Assembly (NCBI GenBank): GCA_028386065.3
Contig: JAKUCV010003227.1
Span: 19,303 to 83,302 of the forward strand
DNA length: 64,000 bases
Direction: 5' to 3'
Origin: Turnera subulata
Lineage: Eukaryota; Streptophyta; Magnoliopsida; Malpighiales; Passifloraceae
The position numbers and the translations under genes were made by a program. The notes under the pieces are model-generated. The model was not told the origin of the DNA. It worked only from the letters and a program-made list of their open reading frames with translations, and did no database searches. How positions within the stretch are numbered: position 1 is the stretch's first letter; each line of letters starts with the position of its first letter. This document shows, piece by piece, positions 11,615 to 22,492 of the stretch.

Positions 11615-13024
11615 TGTCACTCATGAAGGCACAAATCAAGTGAAGTAGTCAAGGCTCAATCGTCTCATGAGGGACTATGAACTGTTTCAGATGGTTTCTG
11701 GTGAAACCATACAGGAGATGGATACTCGCTTCACATTTATGTGCAACAGCCTTGCAACTCTTGGGAAGGTTATCACACACAGAGAGAAGGTTGCAAAGGT
11801 ACTTAGGTCTCTACTTAAGGAGTGGGAGCCCAAGGTTACTGCCATAGAAGAAGCTCAAAAGCTTGAACACTCTCACCTATGATGAGCTGATTGGCAAGCT
11901 TATAGTGCATGGTTCCAAGTTTGAAACCAAGGAACCAAAGAAGAAGGACCTGGCCTTAAAATCCCATAAATCTGGTGATGAAGACATTGACTCTGATGTG
12001 GCACTTCTTTCCAAAAGGGTTGTAAGATATCTCAAGATGAAAAAGCAGCAAAGGAGTAGAAGTCCTAGAGGTGTGAAGATTGAAGAACCAAAGAAAGATC
12101 CTCTAATCTGTTTTGGCTGCAACCGACCTGGTCACATTAAAGCTGAATGTCCACATCAAAAGAAGAACTGATATAACTCTTCAAAAAACCAAAGGGAAGA
12201 GGGCTATGGTCGCTTGGGATGACTCGGATTCTAAAAGCGATTCTGAAATAGAAGAAGCTGTGAACCTTTGTCTGATGGCTCAAGAAGAATCTGAGGTATT
12301 TGATGCTCCTGACTTTACTTTTGATGAATTACAAGATGCTTTTGGTGAATTGCATGATAAGTATAAGCAAGTACTTAAAAAGAATAGTGCATACAAGAAA
12401 AGAATTGAGATTCTTGAATATGATGCTGAAGCTCATAGAAATGCATATGAAAAGCTTAATCTTGCTCACACTGAAGCTCTAAAATCTTGTGAAACTTTGA
12501 AAGTTGATAATTTTGCTATCCAAAATGCTCATGATGAACTTGAAAAGAAAAATGCTTGCAACATTGCTACTTGTGAAAAATTGCTGAAAGAAAATGATAT
12601 GTTAAATAGGAGTGTTGAAGATCTAAAGTGTTCTCTTGAGAAATTCACTAAAGGAACAGATAGTTTAAATCTTCTGCTAGTACAGCAAAGACATTTAGTG
12701 CAGAAAGAAGGAATAGGCGCTACTCACATGGTTTTTAACAAACCAAGCTCTACAAACCACGTGGTTTTTCACAAACCAAGTCCACCGATGAAATTTGTTA
12801 AGGCTGGGTCTAGTCAACCATATAGACCAAGAATGGACATGCATATGCACTCACATCATTCTGAAGCACCACATATTACCTGTCATTTCTGTGGTAGAGT
12901 TGGTCATGGCATTAGGTCTTGTTGGTTCAAGAAACGCAATTGTCATGTAAAGTATGTGTGGGTTCCGAAAGGAACCAAGCCTAACCCTAAAGGACCCAAA
13001 TTAGTTTGGGTACCTAAAACTTGA
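11615..13024 (+). pseudogene. gag: copia gag, Sirevirus type (broken)
   Basis: Gag forms the virus-like particle and binds the element RNA. Its N-terminal part is lost; homology starts near 11615 (THEGT-like) after a stop, and continues through MRDYELFQMVSGE and the WEPKVTAI motif typical of copia gag. Frameshifts lie near 11857 and 12170. Two CCHC zinc knuckles are intact: CFGCNRPGHIKAEC (12109-12150) and CHFCGRVGHGIRSC (12881-12922). Between them is a Glu/Lys-rich stretch with coiled-coil character. The frame ends after two WVPK motifs. The second knuckle and the long spacer are as in Sireviruses. No functional protein is expected. Confidence 0.85.
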
Positions 13025-13042
13025 TCATGCTGATAGGAAAAC

Positions 13043-13794
13043 AGGGATGAGTGGATCTTGGACAGTCGTTGTTCAAGGCACATGACAGGGGACTCTTCCA
13101 CGTTCTCATCCCTTACTGAAAAGGACCGAGGTAATGCAACTTTTGGTGACATGTCAAAAGGTAAAATCCTTGGTTTCGGTGATATTAATTCTTGTCCTGC
13201 TATTGAGCATGCTTTACTGGTTGATAACCTCAAATATAACTTGCTAAGCATCAGTCAATTATGTGATAAAGGATACAAAATTATATTTGAAGCATCTAGA
13301 TGCTTGGTCACTAATAGAAACCAAGTGGTTTTATTGGGAAGCGAAAAGGTAACATATACTCTATCAACCTAAATGATGTGGCTAATCCTGATTTCAAGTG
13401 TCTAAGTGCTAGAACATAAACCCCAACTCTATGGCACAGAAGACTAGGTCATGCAAATTTGGAGCTTATTTCAAATCTGTCCAAAAAGGTGTTGGTGAGA
13501 GGACTGTCAATGCTCAAATATGAAAAAGAAACCACATGCAGAGCATGTCAGCTGGGAAAATAGGTTAAAAGTTCCTTTAAACCTACACACACTATCTCTA
13601 CATCTAGACCACTTGAATTATTGCATATTGACTTGTTTGGTCCCATGAGAACCATTAGCTTAGGTGGTAAAAGTTATGTTCTTGTAGTGGTTGATGATTA
13701 TTCTAGGTACACATGGGTTGTATTTCTTGCTCAAAAGGATCATGCATGTTATGAATTTGGCACTCTTGTTAGGAAAGTACAAAATGAAAAAGGA
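13043..13794 (+). pseudogene. pol: copia protease, GAG-pre-integrase and integrase N-part (broken)
   Basis: This is the 5' half of pol. The aspartic protease site reads WILDSRCSRHMTGD (from 13052) where copia proteases have D-S/T-G, so the glycine of the active site is replaced by arginine at 13067-13069. A GAG-pre-integrase region follows (WHRRLGHAN, 13430-13456 area) with the CxxC of the integrase zinc domain (CRACQ). The first integrase catalytic Asp is in HIDLFGP (Asp codon 13630-13632), followed by VVDDYSRYTW. Stops include TAG at about 13562. The frame ends at the nested gypsy insertion at 13795 and continues at 20106. Confidence 0.85.
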
Positions 13795-13799
13795 TATAA
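13795..13799. other. Target-site duplication TATAA, left copy
   Basis: TATAA at 13795-13799 is repeated at 20106-20110, directly flanking the nested gypsy element. This defines its exact ends and shows that the pre-insertion integrase frame ran through this point. Confidence 0.85.
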
Positions 13800-14420
13800 T
13801 GAAACGCCCGTGTCCTAATTTATTAATATAAGTTATAAATTAATTATAGATTGACCAAATTGCCCTTATCATTCCCGGGACACCCGTATCCCAAATCATC
13901 CATTAAAGAATATATAGCATGTGAAGTGACCAAAAAGCCCTTCTCCACGAGATACAATATCAACCACATAATCAATGAACAATTGTACAACAATTTACAC
14001 AACAACGAGTATGCATCGGAAGACTATACATATGATAACATGTATGCAGTGAACTCTATGGATCCGACCCGAGGAGAGGGAAGCACCGCCACCTGCTGAT
14101 ATGCTCTTCTGATCATCGATCAGCTAACCTGTGTAAAACTGTGAGGGGGTGAGACCAACCACTGTCTCACCGCAGACAAATAAATCAATAATATACAGTA
14201 CAAATCAACTACAAGTTCACCGGCATCAAACAACAACAACCACAATACACAGAGCAAGACATCATCAGACTACAAACCATCACTTGTCATTACTTATATT
14301 ATTATCTTGTTGTTAGGTTTAAATATTTTATTAGGGCCCTCTACTGTGTGCGTCGAGCTCGGTCCCGTCTCATGAGACAACCAGGCATAAGCCCAAATAA
14401 ACCAGGCACGAAGCCCAAAC

Positions 14421-14495
14421 ATATCCATAGAGAGAGAGAGAGAGACAGAGAGAAAGAGGGAGATAGAAAGGGGGAGATAGAAAGAGGGAGGTAGA
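14421..14495. repeat. GAGA-rich purine microsatellite in LTR
   Basis: The + strand is almost pure purine (GAGAGAGAGAGAGACAGAG, then AGGGAGATAGAAAG units). The same tract recurs at about 17478-17545 in the partner LTR and, as a longer two-copy 30-bp repeat, at about 52958-53046 in the related solo LTR. Confidence 0.8.
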
Positions 14496-15213
14496 ACCGG
14501 CCATCACAGGCCCACATGCAAACCCGCATGCCATCCCGAGGGGTATTACTTCCCGCTCGAACCAACCGGTCAACAGCCCCACAGTAGACTTTATTATAAT
14601 TCGTTATTCTCATTTATTCTTTAAGAGTTGTGCCATACGTTATTGTCAAACATCGTTGTGTGGATTTAATATCTCAATCTCAAATCTGGGCCCCAGCCCA
14701 TAGTCCACCACACAAACCACAATCTAAACCTCATGTGTTTATCATAACCAAACAAGTCATACTAGACAGGCACAATACATCACGTCGGACAAACAGGCCA
14801 CATAATCAGGCACACCACGTCATAGGTAACATCAACATAATTCACTTTGCAAATAGCAACAACAACACAACAGGCGAGTATGCATACAGTATTAAAGACC
14901 AAACAAATAACACCACTTTATATTCCAAGAAAATTAACCGAGCATTGTAGGCAGTAATGCATACAAAGGTTTATAAGTCCTCACCTGGGCCTTATCAATT
15001 GTTTCGGAACCTGAGGCCTTGTTCCGCCTCAACATATCCTATATACATAACAAAAGAAATGCGACCATGTATAAGGTACACATACAACAATTTCGAATGT
15101 ACTCTAGAACGTACTTATATCGATGTATCATTTTGAGTCCTTAAGCCCAATCATTATCCCCAAGTCCCGTGATCTCATGCCTATATTAATAATGTTTGTC
15201 AGGTTAAATTATC

Positions 15214-15450
15214 CATTGGGCCTGAGGCCCAAATCATACCTTAATCTTATTTGGGCCTAAAGCCCATATTAAAACAATTACACTTTATTGGGCTTAAAGC
15301 CCAAACCATGTCCAAACATATATCTGGGCCTAAAGCCCGTATCATTTTAAGTCATTGAGCCTAAAGCCCATCCTAAATTAACTACTCTTTATTGGGCCTA
15401 AAGCCCATTCCATAACCATGAGTCATATAGAGTTACTGGGCCTAGGCCCG
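15214..15450. repeat. Array of seven TGGGCCTAAAGCCCA-type palindromes in LTR
   Basis: Seven imperfect palindromes of the form TGGGCC-TAAA/TGA/TA-GGCCCA lie near 15214, 15250, 15289, 15323, 15355, 15391 and 15434, spaced about 30-45 bp. The partner LTR has the same array at about 18262-18500. TGGGCC/GGCCCA matches the plant site II element bound by TCP factors, but use of it here is inference. Confidence 0.8.
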
Positions 15451-16644
15451 GCCATCATTATAATCAAGCTAACTCATAACCCGAGCTTACTATTTTTGGC
15501 CTAAAGGTACTATGCTCGACGGTAAGAACCCGGCCACGCGACTCTCAGCTCGTCACACTCGTTTTCCACTAGTCCATTATATCTTGATACATCGATTAAA
15601 ATGCATATCTAGTACATGACATGTACAAAATTAAATTACAGGCTTCATCGGGAATTACCATTTAATGCCGACTCGTGATGCTCGCCGGAACAGTATCCCG
15701 AGCTCGCCGGATCAGTAACTTCTTCGCCGGATTCCGGCCACTCCTCGCCGGAAAGTTCACAACTCACAAGGTCACTCTCTCTACCATTGTCAATCCTAAA
15801 ACACCGACCCAAAACAACCCGAAAATCTACTTAGCCATCCATACTACAAGACCCAAGAGTACCACAAGGAAAAGAAACAAGTTGGGCAACCAATCCTTAC
15901 CCGGAAAATACAAACTCACACAACGCCCGAAGCTGGACCCGTCCAGAATTAAAGTACATCAAAAACCCGAGTCACCGTCTGAGCAACCCCAAGCCAACAA
16001 GTCAGGAACCCGACAGCAGCACCATCAACAGCCGACGAACAGGCAGCCCGACCAAGCCCGCACACGACCACAACTCGCAACAGACCCAACGCTGGTGAAC
16101 CAAAACCCGACCACCATGGACTCGACCTCCACGGGCCAACATCAGAAGCACACATCCACCGCTCTTGCTTCCGCCATAAACCACCACCACCACGAGCCCA
16201 TGCCGACACCAAACAATCCCAACACACGCCCGCCTCTATCAATATAAAGTCCAAACAAAACCAAAGACCATCAATCAACGGTCCCAGAAATTTAAAAGGA
16301 GAAGAAGAGGGAGGACAGAGGAAGGAAGAAGGGAAGCTTACCAATGATGGTGATGGCGGTGCAAACTTGAATCCAACCCTCCAGCCGCTGCTCGTCCCCT
16401 CTGTCTCGCCTCGCAACCTCAGCCACTCGTTCCTCCACTGGCCTCGAATCACGGGGTCGAAAGTGGAGAGCGTGGCGGCGGTGGCGTGGGGTCGCGCCGA
16501 TGGCGACAAGAAAAAGGAAGAGTGGAAGTTGGGGGCGGCGGTTTGAGTGAAAGGAAGAAGGAAGAGAACAGGGAAGGGAGTGGGCAGCCGTTCTGGAGGA
16601 GAAGAAAAGAGAGAAAAGAGAGAAGAAGGAGAGAAAAGGATGGG

Positions 16645-16651
16645 TTTTATA
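16645..16651 (-). promoter_or_regulatory. Putative TATA box of the gypsy 3' LTR
   Basis: On the minus strand this reads GGTATAAAACCC and is followed by a long CT-rich run, the usual look of a plant core promoter and leader. The partner LTR has the same word at 19694-19700. A perfect 14-bp palindrome AAACGACGTCGTTT lies about 35 bp upstream in the element's sense (16684-16697). Confidence 0.6.
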
Positions 16652-17033
16652 CCTAGGGTAAACCTAGGGTTCGGCCACGCGTGAAACGACGTCGTTTAGT
16701 CTTCTCAGCACCTGAGGTCAACGCGCCAAACTCCTCTGGTCAAAACGCATTCAAACTTGAGTTTCATGTATTGGGCTTCCCTAAACTACGTAGTATTGGT
16801 CAATACTACTCCAAAACTTGTGTTTTAAACACAAACACAAATAATACACAATTTTCTTCTTTAATCCTAAATAAAGATTAATTTCCGCACTAAAAATATT
16901 ATTACCAAGGAAATAAAATGTTTCCCTTGATCATAAATACCCAGGAATTCTCCAAGAGCAAAATTAGTAATTTAAATTCCAAAAATTTTGAAAATTTCAT
17001 AAAAATTAAATACCGAAAATTCGGGGCGTTACA

Positions 17034-17368
17034 GTTCTACCCCACTTAACAAAATTTCGTCCTCGAAATTTATAGATAAGTCAAGCAACCAAGTGCTTAG
17101 CTGACACAAAGAAGTATCACCCGGCATCAAAGTACCGTTGGCCAAAACTACCATGTAGAACCATCATGTCCATCAATCACATTTCCAAGTAATAACTCCA
17201 ATGTACCAAGTCAATCCTTGACTTTAGTCAACCATGATCAACAGAACATAAGATCAGAGAACTAACACAAGAATCTTTCCGAACATCATCAACTTCATTA
17301 ATACTAGAATCCATAAACCGTTTCATTTATCATCAATCAATCAACTATACCCAATCTTATAATCCATT
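17034..17368 (-). pseudogene. pol: Remnant of gypsy pol 3' end and polypurine tract
   Basis: About 335 bp separate the two LTRs. On the minus strand the last 45 bases before the 3' LTR read ATTTCGAGGACGAAATTTTG then TTAAGTGGGGTAGAAC. That is the C-terminal coding end and polypurine tract found in many plant gypsy elements. The rest has no recognisable domain. Position 17368/17369 is a deletion junction that joins this remnant to the middle of the other LTR, removing about 520 bp of LTR, the primer-binding site, gag and most of pol. Confidence 0.7.
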
Positions 17369-20105
17369 AAATATTTTATTAGGGCCCTCTACTGTGTGCG
17401 TCGAGCTCGGTCCTGTCTCATGAGACAACCAGGCATAAGCCCAAATAAACCAGGCACGAAGCCCAAACATATCCATAGAGAGAGAGAGAGAGACAGAGAG
17501 AAAGAGAGAGATAGAAAGGGGGAGATAGAAAGAGGGAGGTAGAACCGGCCATCACAGGCCCACATGCAAACCCGGATGCCATCCCGAGGGGTATTACTTC
17601 CCGCTCGAACCAACCGGTCAACAGCCCCACAGTAGACTTTATTATAATTCGTTATTCTCATTTATTCTTTAAGAGTTGTGCCATACGTTACTGTCAAACA
17701 TCGTTGTGTGGATTTAATATCTTAATCTCAAATCCGGGCCCCAGCCCATAGTCCACCACACAAACCACAATCTAAACCTCATGTGTTTATCATAACCAAA
17801 CAAGTCATACTAGACAGGCACAATACATCACGTTGGACAAATAGGCCACATAATCAGGCACACCACGTCATAGGTAACATCAACATAATTCACTTTGCAA
17901 ATAGCAACAACAGCACAACAGGCAAGTATGCATACAGTATTAAAGACCAAACAAATAACACCACTTTATATTCCAAGACAATTAACCGAGCATTGCAGGC
18001 AGTAATGCATACAAAGGTTTATAAGTCCTCACCTGGGCCTTATCAATTGTTTCGGAACCTGAAGCCTTGTTCCGCCTCAACATATCCGATATACATAACA
18101 AAAGAAATGCGACCATGTATAAGGTACACATACAACAATTTCGAATGTACTCTAGAACGTACTTATATCGATGTATCATTTTGAGTCCTTAAGCCCAATC
18201 ATTATCCCCAAGTCCCGTGATCTCATGCCTATATTAATATTGTTTGACAGGTTAAATTATCCATTGGGCCTGAGGCCCAAATCATACCTTAATCTTATTT
18301 GGTCCTAAAGCCCATATTAAAACAATTACACTTTATTGGGCTTAAAGCCCAAACCATGTCCAAACATATATCTGGGCCTAAAGCCCGTATCATTTTAAAC
18401 CATTGAGCCTAAAGTCCATCCTAAATTAACTACTCTTTATTGGGCCTAAAGCCCATTCCATAACCATGAGTCATATAGAGTTACTGGGCCTAGGCCCGGC
18501 CCATCATTATAATTAAGCTAACTCATAACCCGAGCTTACTATTTCCGGCCTAAAGGTACTATGCTCGACGGTAAGAACCCAGCCACGCGACTCTCAGCTC
18601 GTCACACTCGTTTTCCACTAGTCCATTATATCTTGATACATCGATTAAAATGCATATCTAGTACATGACATGTACAAAATTAAATTACAGGCTTCATCGG
18701 GAATTACCATTTAATGCCGACTCGTGATGCTCGCCGGAACAGTATCCCGAGCTCGCCGGATCAGTAACTTCTTTGCCGGATTCCGGCCACTCCTCGCCGG
18801 AAAGTTCACAACTCACAAGGTCACTCTCTCTCCCATTGTCAATCCTAAAACACCGACCCAAAACAACCCGAAAATCTACTTAGCCATCCATACTACAAGA
18901 CCCAAGAGTACCACAAGGAAAAGAAACAAGTTGGGCAACCAATCCTTACCCGGAAAATACAAACTCACACATCGCCCGGAGCTGGACCCGTCTGGAATTA
19001 AAGTACATCAAAAACCCGAGTCACTGTCTGAGCAACCCCAAGCCAACAAGTCAGGAACCCGACAGCAGCACCATCAACAGCCGACGAACAGGCAGCCCGA
19101 CCAAGCCCGCACACGACCACAACTCGCAACAGACCCAACGCTGGTGAACCAAAACCCGACCACCATGGACTCGACCTCCACGGGCCAACATCAGAAGCAC
19201 ACATCCACCGCTCTTGCTTCCGCCATAGACCACCACCACCACGAGCCCATGTCGGCACCAAACAACCCCAACACACGCCCGCCTCCATCAATATAAAGTC
19301 CAAACAAAACCAAAGACCATCAATCAACGGTCCCAAAAATTTAAAAGGAGAAGAAGAGGGAGGACAGAGGAAGAAAGATGGGCAGCTTACCAACGATGGT
19401 GATGGCGGTGCAGACTTGAATCCAACCATCCAGCCGCTGCTCGTCCCCTTTGTCTCGCCTTGCAACCTCAGCCACTCGTTCCTCCACTGGCCTCAAATCA
19501 CGGGGTCGAAAGTGGAGAGCGTGGCGGCGGTGGCGTGGGGTCGCGCCGATGGCGACAAGAAAAAGGAAGAGTGGAAGTTGGGGGCGGCGGTTTGAGTGAA
19601 AGGAAGAAGGAAGAGAACAGGGAAGGGAGTGGGCAGCCGTTCTGGAGGAGAAGAAAAGAGAGAAAAGAGAGGAGAAGGAGAGAAAAGGATGGGTTTTATA
19701 CCTAGGGTAAACCTAGGGTTCGGCCACGCGTGAAACGACGTCGTTTGGTCAGCAAAAACGGCGTCGTTTAGTCTTCTCAGCACCTGAGGTCAACGCGCCA
19801 AACTCCTCTGGTCAAAACGCATTCAAACTTGAGTTTCATGTATTGGGCTTCCCTAAACTACGTAGTATTGGTCAATACTACTCCAAAACTTGTGTTTTAA
19901 ACACAAACACAAATAATACACAATTTTCTACTTTAATCCTAAATAAAGATTAATTTCCACACTAAAAATATTATTACCAAGGAAATAAAATGTTTCCCTT
20001 GATCATAAATACCCAGGAATTCTCCAAGAGCAAAATTAGTAATTTAAATTCCAGAAATTTTAAAAATTCAAAAAAAATTAAATACCGAAAATTCGGGGCG
20101 TTACA
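17369..20105 (-). repeat. 5' LTR of the nested gypsy (truncated, 2737 bp)
   Basis: This copy matches 14321-17033. It lacks the part equivalent to 13800-14320, that is the U5 end in element orientation. It carries 23 extra bases near 19747-19769, where the CGTCGTTT word is duplicated, and a TATA box at 19694-19700 on the minus strand. Its outer end GGGGCGTTACA abuts the right TATAA duplication. Confidence 0.85.
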
Positions 20106-22492
20106 TATAAAATTTCTAAAATTAGAAGTGATCATGGAGGTAAATTTGATAACCTTGTCTTTAAACACTTCTGTGAGCAAAGTGGTATTGAACACACCTT
20201 TTCGACTCCTAGAACGCCTCAACAAAATGGGGTAGTTGAAAGGAAGAATCGAACTTTGCAAGAAATGGCTAGAACTATGCTTAATGAGCGTAAGTTACCG
20301 ACATATTTCTGGGCAGAGGATGTAAACACAGCATGCTACATTCTAAATAGTGTATCCTTATGTCCTTTAATTGAAAAGACCCCTTATGAGATATGGTTTG
20401 ATAAGAAACCAAGCATCAGTTACTTTCGTGTTTTTGGGTCTAAATGTTATATACTCAATACTAAGGATAACCTTGATAAATTTGATGATAAATCTGATGA
20501 TGGTGTTTTCCTTGGGTATTCACTTACTAGTAAGGCATATAGAGTGTATAATAAAAGAACCTTGGTTGTAGAAGAAACCATGCATGTTGTATCTGATGAA
20601 ATTGACCCTTGCGATGAAAGTGATGACATAGATACTGACATAGCATCTGATGAGCAACCATATATTTTCAATCGTGAGAATTCTGTGGAAGAGGAGGATG
20701 AACCACCTGTGCTGGCACCACCTACACCTTCTGTGTTGAAACCAAGAGTGGAACCAAGCGTCCAACCACGCCTGGGACCAGTGATCCAACCAAGTGGTTC
20801 TGGTGGAGAACCAAATGTAGCAGAACAAGGATCAACTTCCCATGGAAACATCAGGGCACCCAGGGGACATACAACTGATGTTATCCTTGGTGATCTAAAT
20901 AAAGGAGTGACTACCAGATCCTCACTACACAATACCAATTCGCATCTTGCATTCCTCTCTCAAGTTGAACCCAAAAGTGCGAAAGAAGCCATTCTTGATG
21001 AGAATTGGGTTATGGCAATGCAAGAAGAGCTGAACCAATTGAAAAGAAGCGATGTTTGGGAGCTTGTGCCAAGACCAGTTGAACATCCAGTCATTGGTAC
21101 CAAATGGGTCTTCAGAAATAAACTTGATGAATCAGGTGTTGTGGTAAGAAACAAAGCAAGGTTAGTTGCTCAAGAGTATAATCAAGAAGAGAGTATTGAT
21201 TATGATGAGACCTTTGCTCTTGTTGCTAGACTAGAGTCCATTCGCATGTTACTTGCATTTGCATCATATAGATCCTTTAAGCTATATCAAATGGATGTTA
21301 AGAGTGCTTTCTCAAATGGCTATATCCTAGAAGAAGTATATGTTGAACAACCGCCTGGTTTTGAAAGCCATGAACATCCAGAACATGTGTAGAAGCTTAA
21401 AAAGGCTCTATACGGTCTTAAGCAAGCACCTAGGGCTTGGTATGATAGGTTAAGCTCATATTTAGTTTCTAAAGGTTTTTCTAGAGGAAAAGTTGATTCA
21501 ACATTGTTTGTCAAGTCTAACAAATGTGATGTCATCATTGTACAAATCTATGTCGATGATATTTTGTTTGGTGCTACTAATGATTTACTTTGTAAGGATT
21601 TTGAAAGCCTCATGCACAGTTAATTTGAGATGAGCATGATGGGTGAGCTCAACTTCTTTCTGGGCTTTCAAGTTAAGCAACTTGATGGAGGCATCTTCAT
21701 CAATCAGGCCAAATACACTCGTGAATTGCTGAAGCGGTTTGGTTTGTCAGAAACCAAGCCTAGCCCCACTCCTATGAGTACATCCACCAAACTTGATAAG
21801 GATGAACATGGTAAGGATGTTGATATCAAAATGTACAGGGGTATGATAGGTAGTCTTCTATATCTCACAGCTACTAGACCTGATATAATGTTTAGTGTGT
21901 CCTTATGTGCAAGGTTTCAATCATGTCCAAAAGAATCACATCTTAAGGCATTTAAGCGCATATTCAAATATCTTAAGGGCACACCTTCGCTTGGTTTATG
22001 GTACCCCAAAGTTAACTCTTTTGAGCTAACAAGCTATTCAGATGCAGATTTTGCAGGATGTACCCTAGATAGAAAAAGCACAAGTGGAACTTGTCAATTA
22101 CTCGGACAATCCCTTGTGTCTTGGTCATGCAAGAAGCAAAACTCGGTTGCAACATCCACCACTGAGGCTGAATATGTTGCAGCAGGAGCTTGTTGTGCAC
22201 AAGTTCTTTGGATGAAGCAAAGTCTTAGTGATTATGGACTAATGTTTAACTATGTTCCCATTTACTGTGACAGTTCTAGTGCCATCAACTTAACCAAGAA
22301 TCCCATACAACACTCTCGGACCAAGCACATTGAAGTGAGACATAATTTTATCCGAGATCATGTGTTGAAAAAGGACGTGGCAATTCAGTTCGTGAAAACT
22401 GAGAATCAGCTTGCTGACATTTTTACAAAGCCACTCAAAGAGGATCAATTCACCAAGATCAGACTTAAACTTGGAATGTGTAACTTACCTTG
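20106..22492 (+). pseudogene. pol: copia integrase C-part, reverse transcriptase and RNase H (broken)
   Basis: This is the 3' half of the pol interrupted at 13795. It opens with the second integrase catalytic Asp (RSDHGG) and then the Glu in GVVERKNRT near 20235. RT follows: WVFRNKLDESG, KARLVAQEY, the first catalytic Asp in YQMDVKSAF, and IYVDDILFG with both Asp codons at 21555-21560. RNase H shows SYSDADFAG, STTEAEYVAAGACC and the terminal DIFTKPL. In-frame stops at 21390 (TAG) and 21621 (TAA) and missing upstream parts make it a pseudogene. The last frame, 21630-22492, is open. A Pro/Glu-rich linker (20690-20830) joins integrase and RT. Confidence 0.9.

Larger units (their letters stand above)
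13800..17033 (-). repeat. 3' LTR of the nested gypsy (full length, 3234 bp)
   Basis: This copy keeps both LTR ends. Positions 14321-17033 match 17369-20105 with few differences, among them a 23-bp segment and a 1-bp indel missing here. Notable contents are a purine tract (GAGAGA-rich, about 14421-14495), seven TGGGCC palindromes (15214-15450), a GC-rich stretch (about 15660-16560), a GA-rich strand (16280-16640) that would be a CT-rich leader in element sense, and a minus-strand TATA box at 16645. Open frames of up to 190 codons in the GC-rich part are discussed as a finding, not called as genes. Confidence 0.88.
13800..20105 (-). mobile_element. Nested Ty3/gypsy element with ~3.2-kb LTRs, internally deleted
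   Basis: The element is 6306 bp with a 5-bp TATAA duplication. On the minus strand it starts TGTAACGCCCCGAA and ends GGGCGTTTCA. Two long direct repeats (13800-17033 and 17369-20105) are its LTRs. Only about 335 bp of interior remain, and these read on the minus strand as the end of a gypsy pol (ATTTCGAGGACGAAATTTTG) and a polypurine tract AAGTGGGGTAGAAC. Such endings and TGTAACGCC LTRs are typical of plant chromoviruses of the Tekay/Del type. Gag and almost all of pol are gone. It lies inside the copia integrase. Confidence 0.85.

Noticed and set aside
15675..16247. 190-codon Pro/Thr/Asn-rich frame, repeated at 18724-19296
   Set aside because: It is antisense to the gypsy LTR in a GC-rich stretch poor in stops and has no recognisable domain.
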